Below are positions 17,385 to 25,446 of a DNA stretch of 64,000 bases, piece after piece (positions within the stretch are counted from its first letter, which is position 1; every line of letters begins with the position of its first letter). Location: positions 5,332,001-5,396,000 of the forward strand of contig NZ_CP022521.1 in the NCBI RefSeq assembly GCF_002234535.1, read 5' to 3'. The notes beneath the pieces are model-generated. The model searched no databases. It was not told the origin of the DNA and saw only the letters and a list, made by a program, of their open reading frames with translations. This stretch comes from Actinoalloteichus hoggarensis. GTDB lineage: Bacteria > Actinomycetota > Actinomycetes > Mycobacteriales > Pseudonocardiaceae. The translations under genes were made by a program, and so were the position numbers.

Positions 17385-19121
17385 ATGAGTAATCCTTTAG
17401 TGGCTGATGTGGTGGATTCGACGTCGTCGACGTCGGGGTTGTCGTTGGTGGAATCGGTGAACTCCACCAGCACCGCCATTCAGAACGGCGACTGGCTCGA
17501 AGCGGGCCTGGGCACCGCAGACCTCGTCATGACCGCCCTGGACCCCTTCGCCGCCATCATCTCCAACGGCGTCGGCTGGCTCCTCGAACACGTCGGACCC
17601 CTCTCCGACGCACTCGACTCCCTCGCAGGCAACCCCGACGAGATCCGCTCCCACGCCGAGACCTGGACCAACGTCGCAGGCGAAGTCAACTCCGTCTCCA
17701 CCGAACTCGGCAACCTCATCAAGTCCGACATCACCACCTGGACCGGTGCCGCCGCCGACGCCTACCGGGAGCGCGCCGCCGACACCGCCAACCTCATCCT
17801 CGCCGCGGGCAACGCCGCCCAGGGAGCCGCCGACGGCATCCAGCTGGCGGGCGAGGTCGTCACCGCCGTCCGCGACGCCGTCCGCGACATCATCGCCGAC
17901 GTCGTCGGCTCCATGGTCTCCTGGGCACTCCAGGTGTTGTTCACCCTCGGCATCGGACTCATCTGGGTCGTCCCCAAAGTCGTCGCCAAAGTCGCCCAGA
18001 CCGCCGCCAAGATCGCCCAACTCATCACCAAGCTCACCTCGTCCATGTCCAGACTCACCCCACTACTCAAAAAACTCGGCGACGACTTCGCCAGCGCGGG
18101 CAACGGCCTCAAAGCCATCAAGACCAGCGACAACCACCACGCACGCAGCCTCGACGCACCCCCGACGATCAACCCCAGCGCCAGCCGAGGCGGCGGCGAC
18201 TCCGGACCGGCCGTCACCCCCGACGCCACAGGCGGGCCGACCAACAGAGGCGGCGGCGCATCGGGCGTCTCGCCCAACAGCACCACGCCGGACACCTCCC
18301 GAGGCGCACCCGACATCAACACCTCCGGCAGCGTCAATCAGCCCCGGTCGGCCCCCGGCAGCACGATGCCCGGCCTCGGCGGGAACAACACGCCGGCGGC
18401 ACCCGCCCCCGCGCCCGGCCCGTGGGGAGCCAACCCGCCGACGATCGAGGGCAAGCCGAGCCTCGGATTCGGCATGTGGAACTCGAAGTTCTCGGCCGAC
18501 AAGGTCACCCAGCACACGATCAAAGACCAGCACGGGCGGCCGCTCGGCGTTGGATTCCCGTCGCAGAAGCAGGACGTCAAGGCCGACACCATCTGGGGTG
18601 CGAAGCCGAACCAGGCCTGGAAGTTCAAATACTTTCAGGCGCCGCACGACCCGAAGAACCCGAACGCCACGGAGAGGCCGGCCCCGTGGGCGATCAACTC
18701 CCCGCTCGGGTCGACGCCGTTCCCCGTGCTGGCACACGGCAGCAAGAACAAGTTCATCGTCGAGGCCGCCATCGGGCCCGGCGGGGCGAAGATGGACGTC
18801 GAGCTCTCCGGCAGCGAGTATCACAAGCTCCTCAGCAGTCACCAGACATACAAGAACGCCATGAACGGCAACGAGAATCCGCTGCTCCTGGTGTCCTGTG
18901 ACACCGGAGCGGGCAAGGCGGGCAAGGACTTCGCCGATGCGCTCGGCAAGAGCAGCGACTCCAAGCACGACGTCTACGCGCCGACGACCACGGCGTGGAC
19001 CTCGGCTACCGCCAACACCCCCGACGGGACGTCGAGTCGTCCGCCCGCCACGGCGGATCTCAAGGTCGACGCCGAGAGCAGCAGCTCGCCGGGTCGGTTC
19101 GTGCGATACCCGCATCAATGA
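17385..19121 (+). CDS. WXG-like T7SS effector with Cys/His C-terminal domain
   Basis: The 578-residue protein has an N-terminal helical secretion module (about 1-150) with a WxG-type turn (TTWTGAAADAYRER; W119-T-G121), followed by a strongly hydrophobic stretch (about 165-205, VGSMVSWALQVLFTLGIGLI) and a low-complexity Pro/Gly/Ser linker (about 260-350). The C-terminal part (about 345-560) carries PFPVLAHGSKNKF and NPLLLVSCDTG, a His451/Cys505 pair with spacing and context like the 'lonely Cys'/CHAT-type peptidase-like domains of actinomycete polymorphic toxins (inference). The ATG has a gagaggga site. Its first 270 residues are nearly identical to the RHS toxin at 25447. No immunity gene follows; the next gene starts 62 bp downstream. 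Confidence 0.8.
   Translation: MSNPLVADVVDSTSSTSGLSLVESVNSTSTAIQNGDWLEAGLGTADLVMTALDPFAAIISNGVGWLLEHVGPLSDALDSLAGNPDEIRSHAETWTNVAGEVNSVSTELGNLIKSDITTWTGAAADAYRERAADTANLILAAGNAAQGAADGIQLAGEVVTAVRDAVRDIIADVVGSMVSWALQVLFTLGIGLIWVVPKVVAKVAQTAAKIAQLITKLTSSMSRLTPLLKKLGDDFASAGNGLKAIKTSDNHHARSLDAPPTINPSASRGGGDSGPAVTPDATGGPTNRGGGASGVSPNSTTPDTSRGAPDINTSGSVNQPRSAPGSTMPGLGGNNTPAAPAPAPGPWGANPPTIEGKPSLGFGMWNSKFSADKVTQHTIKDQHGRPLGVGFPSQKQDVKADTIWGAKPNQAWKFKYFQAPHDPKNPNATERPAPWAINSPLGSTPFPVLAHGSKNKFIVEAAIGPGGAKMDVELSGSEYHKLLSSHQTYKNAMNGNENPLLLVSCDTGAGKAGKDFADALGKSSDSKHDVYAPTTTAWTSATANTPDGTSSRPPATADLKVDAESSSSPGRFVRYPHQ
17440..18199. repeat. 760-bp direct repeat, copy 1 (partner 25502-26261)
   Basis: This stretch and 25502-26261 have a constant offset of 8062 bp and appear identical base for base by eye; translations of the two copies also agree in several frames and on both strands, including the antisense ones. 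It covers most of the WXG-like domain, the hydrophobic segment and the start of the linker. Similarity drops sharply at both ends. Confidence 0.92.
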
Positions 19122-19183
19122 CGTCTCGTTCCGCGATATCCCCGCATCCCGTCTGACCTGGATGAAGATCGGAGCACAGCACG

Positions 19184-22100
19184 GTGACCGACAACGAGCC
19201 CGCCGCAGCCCTGCAACACTGGGTGGTTCTTCCCGCCCCCGGCTGGCAGCACGTCGACGGTGAGTCACCGCCGCCGGAGGAGATCGTCGGAGCGTGGCCG
19301 CTCGACCGCCAGAGCGGCGGCTTCGGCATCTTCGAACCGAACCCCGGCTATGTGCCCAGCGGCCCGGAGATCCCCACCGACCCGGCCGACGCGGCGATCC
19401 GGCTCGCGCTCGGCGGTGACGAGTCGGCCATCGGGGAGATCGTGCCGTTGCTGTGGAACGCGGCCCTGGAGACGCCGGTGGCCGACGACGGCACCCCCCT
19501 GATCAGGACGTCGCCGGACGGCGTGCGCTGCGTGGTGGTCACCACCGCCGCGGTCAATCGATTCCGTGTCGAGGCCCCGCTCTGGCGACGGGTGACCGCC
19601 GGTGAACTCGTCGCACTCCTTCCCCCCGAGACCGACCTGCTCCTCAACCCGGACGGCCCCGCCGCGATGCGACTGGCCGCCGGCGCGTTCCGGGAGGGGG
19701 CGCCGGAGGGCGAGCAGCCGGCGGCCGTCGGTTCCGGTGATCTGGTCGATCTGGTGGACGGGCCGCGTGCCCGGGCCGTGCCACCGGAAGGACGGTTCCG
19801 CGAGTCCGGACCGGTGGACGTCGTCACCGGCGACGTGGTGCTCAGCCAGACCGATCTCGACCTGCCGGGCTGGCTGCCGATCCTGCTCACCCGCACCCAT
19901 GTCTCGTCCTATCGGGCGGGCGGGCTCTTCGGCGGTTCCTGGGCGTCCACGCTGGACCAGCGCCTCGAACACCACGCGGACGGACTCCGGTACTTCTCGC
20001 CGGACGGCATGGTGTTGCACTACCCGGCGTTGGAGACGGGGGTGCCCGCCCTCCCGCTGGCGGGGCCGCGGCTGCCGCTGACCCTGACGGACAGCGGTGT
20101 CCACGTGCTGGGTAGTCGGGCGGAGGGCAGGCTGTCGTACTTCGCCGCGGTGCCCGGCGGCGGAGACCGCCTTCCACTGGTCTCCGTCGAGCACCAGAGC
20201 GGCCACCGCCTCACGATCGAGCACGATGCCCACGGCATGCCCGTCGGACTCCGGCACAGCGCGGGTCACCGGGTGTCGATCGACATCGCCGACGGTCGGG
20301 TCACCCGACTGCGGCTCCACGCGAGCGACGACGCCGAACCCGTGACGATCACCCGATACGGCTACGACGAGGCGGGAAACCTCACCCAGGTGATCGACTC
20401 CGCCGGACTGGCATACCGGTTCGGCTACGACGCCGAACAACGCATCATCGGCAGGCAGGACCGGGCCACGACCGGGTACCGCTACGAATACGACGCCGAC
20501 GGCCGCTGCATCCGCGCCACCGGGACGGAGGACAGGGCCAGCGCCGTCTTCCATTACGACCGCCGACAGCGGTTCACCGCCGTCACCGACGCGGCGGGCG
20601 CGACCAGGGCCTACCAGTTCAACGACCTCGGCCAGGTCGTCGCCGTGACCGACGCGCTCGGCAACACCGCCCGCTTCGAGTGGAACCACCACGATCAGCT
20701 GGTCGCCGACATCGACCAGCTGGGCGGCGTCACTCGCCGGGAATGGAACGCGGACGGCGATCTCGTCGCCGTCCTGCACCCCGACGGCGGCCGGACCGAG
20801 ACCGTCCATGACGCACTCGGCAGGCCGATCCGTCTCATTCGACCGGACGGGACGCGCCACCACTGGCGGTATGACGGCCTCGGCAGGCTCCTGTCCGAGA
20901 CCGACGCCGCGGGCGTGACGACCACCTACGGCTACGACGAGGCCGAGAGGGTCACGACCGTCCGCGACGCGCTCGGCGGCCTCACCCTCCTGTTCCGCGA
21001 CGCACGCGGCCTGCTGACCGCGCGGATCGACGAGCTGGGCAACCGGACGAGCTACGAACTCGACGCGCTGGGTCGGGTCGTCTCCGCCGCCGACGCCGCC
21101 GGGAACGTCACCCGCTACGGCTGGACCGTGGAGAACCGGCTCGCGTGGCGGACCGAGCCCGGCGGCCGCACCGAGCGTTGGCGGCACGACGGCGAGGGCA
21201 ACTGCGTCGAGCACGTCGACGCCCTCGGTCAGGTTCACCGCGCCGAGTACGGGGCCTTCGGCCTGATGACGGCTCGGATCGCACCGGACGGCGCCCGTAC
21301 CGGATACGACTACGACTCCGAACTGCGACTGGTCTCGGTGACCGGCCCGACAGGTCTGATGCGGACCTACGACTACGACGTCGCGGGCAATCTGGTGGCC
21401 GAGACGGACTCCGACGGGCGGACGCTGTACTACCGGCACGACGCCGCGGGCCGAATCGTCGCCAGGGCCAACGCGGTCGGCCAGACGATCACCTACGTCC
21501 GCGACCAGGCGGGCGAGGTCGTCGAGGAGACCGCGGACGAGGCCACCACGGTCTACACCCGGGATGCGGCAGGCCGGGTGATCGCCACCAGCGGTCCCGG
21601 CGTGCAGACCTCGGTCGAGTACGACGCCCTCGGCAGAGTGGTCTCGCAGACCTGCAACGGCGCGACGATCACCTTCGGCTACGACGCGCTCGGCCGCCGG
21701 GTGCGGCGAACCACCCCGGTCGGGCTGGAGAGCGTCTGGAGCTACGACGCGGCGGGCCGCCCGACAAGCCTGACGGTCGACGGGCACACGATCGCCCTGG
21801 ACCACGGCGCGTCGGGCGAGCAGACCCACCGGGCCCTCGGCTCGAACGCCACGCTGACCCAGACCTGGGACGGCAGCCGGCGGCTGCGCTCCCAGGCCTT
21901 GACGACGGCGATCCTCGTCGACGGCGTACCCAGGGGCTCCTCGGTCTCACAGCGCCGCGCCTATCTGTATCGGGCGGACAGCGCGGTCGTCGCGGTGACC
22001 GATCAGCTCTCCGGGCCCCGCGAGTTCACTCTCGACGCCCGCGGCCGGGTCACGGCCGTCGAGGCCTCCGGCTGGACCGAGACCTACGCCTACGACCACC

Positions 22101-23251
22101 TCGGCAACATCACCCATACCGAGGTCGCCGAGACCGACGATCGACCGGACGTCGCCGTCACGACGCGAATCCCCTCGGCGGTCGGTCAGGGGCCTCGCAC
22201 CTACACCGGCACGCTGATCGACAGCGCCGGAGGAGTCGTCTACCAGCATGACGCGCAAGGCCGGGTGGTGGCGCGGCAGGTGCCCCGAGACGGCGGGATC
22301 GTCGAGGAATGGCACTACAACTGGGACTCCTTCGATCGACTCACCGACGTGCTCACCCCGACCGACGAGCACTGGCGATACCGCTACGACACCGAGGGCA
22401 GGCGGATCCGCAAGGAGCGGCGCAGCGTGGGGCAGGACGGTCTGAAGGCAGGGACCGTCGTGGAACGGGTCGACTTCGTCTGGGACGGTGATCGGATCGT
22501 CGAGCAGATCCACACCGCACCGAACTCGGACGGCGAACTGGTCAGCCGGGTCACCGCCTGGGACTTCGAACCCGACGGCTTCCGCGTCCTGACTCAACTC
22601 GAACGCAGCACCGCCGTCGGGCCGGCCGCGGCCGAGCAGGACTGGGTGGGCGAACGGTTCCACCATGTCGTCACCGACCTGGTGGGATTCCCCGCCGAAC
22701 TCGTCGCCGAGGACGGCAGCATCGTCTGGCACGCCCACCACACGCTGTGGGGTCGGTATCTCGGCGGGGACGCCACGCCGCCGACGCCGCTGCGGTTCCC
22801 GGGACAGCACCACGACGACGAGACCGGCCTGCATTACCACCGGCACCGCTACTACGACCCGACCACGGGCCGCTATCTGAGCAAGAGTCCACTCGGACTC
22901 GCACCGGCGGACAACCCCTACGACTACGTCGTCAACCCGGTGATCTCCAGCGCACCGTCGGGGCTGGGCGTCGATCGGCGGCATGACGTCGGCCCGGCGC
23001 CGTTCGGCCGCGGCGTGGCCCCTGGGCGGACGGACGGCGCAGCGCACGGCGCCCGGCGCGCGCCGAGCCTCGGATCGTGGGCCTGCCCGGGATCGCAGCA
23101 TGCCTCGCAGGCCGGGCCGAACACGCGGATCGAAGCCGGTCGACCTGCGGCACGGCAGTCGGTCTGTCTGCCCGCCCCTCTCACGTCGGACCCGAGGTAC
23201 GCGCGCTACCTGGGTGCGAATCCCGACGCCGCGGCGGCGAGCACGAGCTGA
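19184..23251 (+). CDS. T7SS-associated-protein domain fused to an RHS shell, no toxin tip
   Basis: The 1355-residue protein starts with about 185 residues of the T7SS-associated-protein family (EEIVGAWPLDRQSG, EPNPGYVPSGPEIPTDPADA, VPLLWNAALETPV, LLNPDGPAAMRLAAG), also found alone at 23825. A DUF6531-like entry segment follows (about 207, SGPVDVVTGDVVLSQTDLD), then many YD repeats (about 380-1150) and an RHS core (about 1200, TPLRFPGQHHDDETGLHYH). The usual self-cleavage motif PxxxxDPxGL reads PVISSAPSGL with Ala1257, and the upstream DPLGL reads SPLGL. After it come only about 100 low-complexity residues. The GTG at 19184 has a ggag site. It looks like a disarmed RHS carrier with an unusual secretion module. 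Confidence 0.85.
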   Translation: MTDNEPAAALQHWVVLPAPGWQHVDGESPPPEEIVGAWPLDRQSGGFGIFEPNPGYVPSGPEIPTDPADAAIRLALGGDESAIGEIVPLLWNAALETPVADDGTPLIRTSPDGVRCVVVTTAAVNRFRVEAPLWRRVTAGELVALLPPETDLLLNPDGPAAMRLAAGAFREGAPEGEQPAAVGSGDLVDLVDGPRARAVPPEGRFRESGPVDVVTGDVVLSQTDLDLPGWLPILLTRTHVSSYRAGGLFGGSWASTLDQRLEHHADGLRYFSPDGMVLHYPALETGVPALPLAGPRLPLTLTDSGVHVLGSRAEGRLSYFAAVPGGGDRLPLVSVEHQSGHRLTIEHDAHGMPVGLRHSAGHRVSIDIADGRVTRLRLHASDDAEPVTITRYGYDEAGNLTQVIDSAGLAYRFGYDAEQRIIGRQDRATTGYRYEYDADGRCIRATGTEDRASAVFHYDRRQRFTAVTDAAGATRAYQFNDLGQVVAVTDALGNTARFEWNHHDQLVADIDQLGGVTRREWNADGDLVAVLHPDGGRTETVHDALGRPIRLIRPDGTRHHWRYDGLGRLLSETDAAGVTTTYGYDEAERVTTVRDALGGLTLLFRDARGLLTARIDELGNRTSYELDALGRVVSAADAAGNVTRYGWTVENRLAWRTEPGGRTERWRHDGEGNCVEHVDALGQVHRAEYGAFGLMTARIAPDGARTGYDYDSELRLVSVTGPTGLMRTYDYDVAGNLVAETDSDGRTLYYRHDAAGRIVARANAVGQTITYVRDQAGEVVEETADEATTVYTRDAAGRVIATSGPGVQTSVEYDALGRVVSQTCNGATITFGYDALGRRVRRTTPVGLESVWSYDAAGRPTSLTVDGHTIALDHGASGEQTHRALGSNATLTQTWDGSRRLRSQALTTAILVDGVPRGSSVSQRRAYLYRADSAVVAVTDQLSGPREFTLDARGRVTAVEASGWTETYAYDHLGNITHTEVAETDDRPDVAVTTRIPSAVGQGPRTYTGTLIDSAGGVVYQHDAQGRVVARQVPRDGGIVEEWHYNWDSFDRLTDVLTPTDEHWRYRYDTEGRRIRKERRSVGQDGLKAGTVVERVDFVWDGDRIVEQIHTAPNSDGELVSRVTAWDFEPDGFRVLTQLERSTAVGPAAAEQDWVGERFHHVVTDLVGFPAELVAEDGSIVWHAHHTLWGRYLGGDATPPTPLRFPGQHHDDETGLHYHRHRYYDPTTGRYLSKSPLGLAPADNPYDYVVNPVISSAPSGLGVDRRHDVGPAPFGRGVAPGRTDGAAHGARRAPSLGSWACPGSQHASQAGPNTRIEAGRPAARQSVCLPAPLTSDPRYARYLGANPDAAAASTS

Positions 23252-23570
23252 CTCCCTGACGCCCGTCGTGCTGCTCTCATCCCGAGGACGATCGGGTGGG
23301 ACGGGCTCTCGCCGTGCAGGACGGCTCGACACGAGCCGTCCTGCCGCAGGGCGACAGCCGGCGAGCGACACCTCGCCGACGACGCGGTCGACGGCACGCG
23401 ACGGGCGCACGATCGGACTGCCCGCACGGGCACTCTGTGTGTGGACCGGGCACATCGCCTGTCGCCGCTCGAGTCCGATACGGCAGGATCGGCCACTGCC
23501 GGGTCCCGTCGGCGACGCGCCCCGGAGCCACCGGGTCGCCTGAGGCCTGGGACGTGTCGAAGGGAATCCG

Positions 23571-23828
23571 ATGACGCGAACGCACGCGAGCCGCCGCGGG
23601 ACGCCTGTGCCTGCCGCTACGGCGGCGGACGCCGCCCCGGACGCGGCTGCGACCGGTCCGGCCATGACGATCGTCGACGCTGACGCCCCGTCCGGGTTCT
23701 CGCCCGCGATCCGCGGGAACAGGCTGGGCGTGTCGGGCCACGGCAACATGCACCAAGGCAGTCCGTCTCACCCGGCCGCGCCGACGGCGAGTGAGACACA
23801 TCGACGAGGAATGAGCACGACGCGGTGA
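23571..23828 (+). CDS. Small hypothetical protein overlapping the next gene
   Basis: An 85-residue frame starts at an ATG with a good ribosome site (aagggaatccg) and ends in a stop that overlaps the GTG of the T7SS-associated gene (GTGA overlap), suggesting translational coupling. The translation is Ala/Pro-rich with a His/Gly-rich part (VSGHGNMHQGSPSHP) and matches no family I know. Third codon positions are GC-rich as in real genes, but so is all of this DNA. It fills part of the 573-bp gap after the RHS gene; the rest (23252-23570) shows nothing convincing. Confidence 0.35.
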   Translation: MTRTHASRRGTPVPAATAADAAPDAAATGPAMTIVDADAPSGFSPAIRGNRLGVSGHGNMHQGSPSHPAAPTASETHRRGMSTTR

Positions 23829-24406
23829 ATGATCACACGCCCCAGACGACTTCAGGCGATCGGCAGGACTGGGTGACGCTGATGTCGCCGGAGTGGCGAA
23901 GCCGAGACGACGCGACACCGCCGCCGCCCGAGGCGATCGTGGGTGCCTGGCCGCTGAGCGCGGACAAGGGTGTGGGACTGTTCGAGCCCAATCCGGGCTA
24001 TGTGCCGGGCGGGCCCGAGGTTCCGACGGACCCGGTGGACGCGTCGATCCGGTCGGCGTTGACCGGTGACGTGACGGCGAGCGACCAGATCGTCCCGCTC
24101 TTGTGGAACGCGGTTCTGGAGACTCCGGTGGCGCGGGACGGGAGTCCGCTGGTGGCGTCGGCGCCCGATGGCGTGCCCTGTGTCGTCGTGGCCACAGCCG
24201 CGGTGAACCGGGCGCGGATCGAGGCGCCGTTGTGGCGCCGGGTGACGGCGGCGGAGCTGGTGGGCCTGCTGCCCTCCGAGACGGACGTCCTGATCAATCC
24301 AGGGGGCCCGGCGGCCATGCGGCTGCTCGCCGACGTCTTCCGAGACGGTCCGCCGTCGGACGCGCGGCCCGCGGGCCCGGAGATCGCCGAGCAACTCGGC
24401 ATGTGA
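23825..24406 (+). CDS. Stand-alone T7SS-associated protein
   Basis: The 193-residue protein belongs to the family usually named type VII secretion system-associated protein: an initial DWVTLMSPEWRSR, then EAIVGAWPLSADKGVGLFEP, GPEVPTDPVDASIRSAL, VPLLWNAVLETPVARDG and LINPGGPAAMRLLADVF. The fold is SseB-like in my reading. Members are encoded beside WXG-domain toxins of actinomycetes and are probably adaptors or chaperones; the biochemical role is not established. It closely parallels the N-terminus of the RHS fusion upstream, so one probably derives from the other. The start is a GTG overlapping the stop of the small gene before it. Confidence 0.82.
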   Translation: MNDHTPQTTSGDRQDWVTLMSPEWRSRDDATPPPPEAIVGAWPLSADKGVGLFEPNPGYVPGGPEVPTDPVDASIRSALTGDVTASDQIVPLLWNAVLETPVARDGSPLVASAPDGVPCVVVATAAVNRARIEAPLWRRVTAAELVGLLPSETDVLINPGGPAAMRLLADVFRDGPPSDARPAGPEIAEQLGM

Positions 24407-24430
24407 GGACCGCCGTCGTGCCGCGGTCGC

Positions 24431-24451
24431 CCTCGCCCGCGGCGGGCGAGG
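24431..24451. terminator. Possible terminator hairpin after the T7SS-associated gene
   Basis: An inverted repeat cctcgcccgc / gcgggcgagg around one central base lies 25 bp after the stop codon. In practice it would fold with a tight loop and an 8-bp stem. There is no T-run. Confidence 0.35.
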
Positions 24452-24570
24452 CGTCGATCTCCCCGTCGACGCCGACCGGCCGCGCTCGAACTCGGTGATC
24501 GAGCCGGGCCCGCCCCAACGCCGGTGCACCGGGGCGGTCTCGTGTCGCCGCGGTTTCCGCTCGCCGAATC

Positions 24571-25088
24571 GAATCCTCTCCACTGTCGGCACCTGATGAA
24601 TCAGCGACCCGCCCTGCGCTGCTGCGGGATCCGAACGGGAATCAGGAGTACTTCCAGGACATCGGCGACACGGGCGACTTTCGGACGATGACCTCGCAGC
24701 CTGCGCCGTGGGCGGCCGACACCACCGCGAGTCCCTTCGTCGAGGCCGCCATCGGACCCGGCGGGACCGAGATGGACGTGGAGCTCAACGGTGTCGAGTA
24801 CTACAAGCTCTTGAGCAGCGATCGTCCTTACCAGGATGCGATGAACGGCAACGACAACCCCTTGATCCTGGGTTCGTATGAGGTCGGAGGTGGCCGGGCG
24901 AGCCAGGACTTCGCGGACGCGCTGAAGGCGAGCGGCGACGACGAACCGACGTCTACGCACCCACCACGACGTTGTTCACGGGCCGACTGGTCGACAAGAA
25001 CGATCCCACGCTGGGCGACGCGGTGTTCTCTCTCGACGATGCGGCCCCGGGCCGACCGGGAGTCTTCACGGAGCACAAGCACGCCTAG
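24571..25088 (+). pseudogene. Decayed copy of the Cys/His toxin-type domain (copy 3)
   Basis: The frame from about 24571 reads NQEYFQDIGDTGDF, SQPAPWAADT, FVEAAIGPGGTEMDVELNGV and YYKLLSSDRPYQDAMNGNDN, clearly related to the C-terminal domain of the WXG-like protein at 17385. Three lesions are visible: the segment holding the His-Gly is deleted (after PAPWAAD), the Cys of VSCDTG is replaced by Tyr (ILGSYEVGG), and a frameshift near 24945 is needed to reach the true end, DVYAPTTTLFTGRLVDKN to FTEHKHA with its stop at 25086-25088. No N-terminal secretion module remains. The gap 25089-25446 before the next gene holds no recognised gene. Confidence 0.7.
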
Positions 25089-25446
25089 GGGCGCATGCGA
25101 CGTCGACACGTCCGGGGTGGTCGCGCAGCCCGCTCGGCCGCCCAGTGCCTCACGAGCCGTGTCGACGTATCGGCCATCGACGGGCCGATGTGACGGAGTG
25201 GCGGCCGATGTACGCGGAGAGTGAATCTCCCCTTCCCGCTGACAAATTCGAAGAGTAGCCTTCGATTACGGGCGGTCATCGCACTGGTGTGGCGGCCCAC
25301 CTAGTCCGGCGCACTTCGGAGGTCCCGGCCTTGACGTCATCCGAGTTCAGCCCGGCGCGGCGGAGGATGCGGAGGACCGACGGCGCGGCCGCCGCCCGTC
25401 GTCGACTCTCCGCGCATGCTCAGGCCCATGTCGTGGGGCGGTCGCG

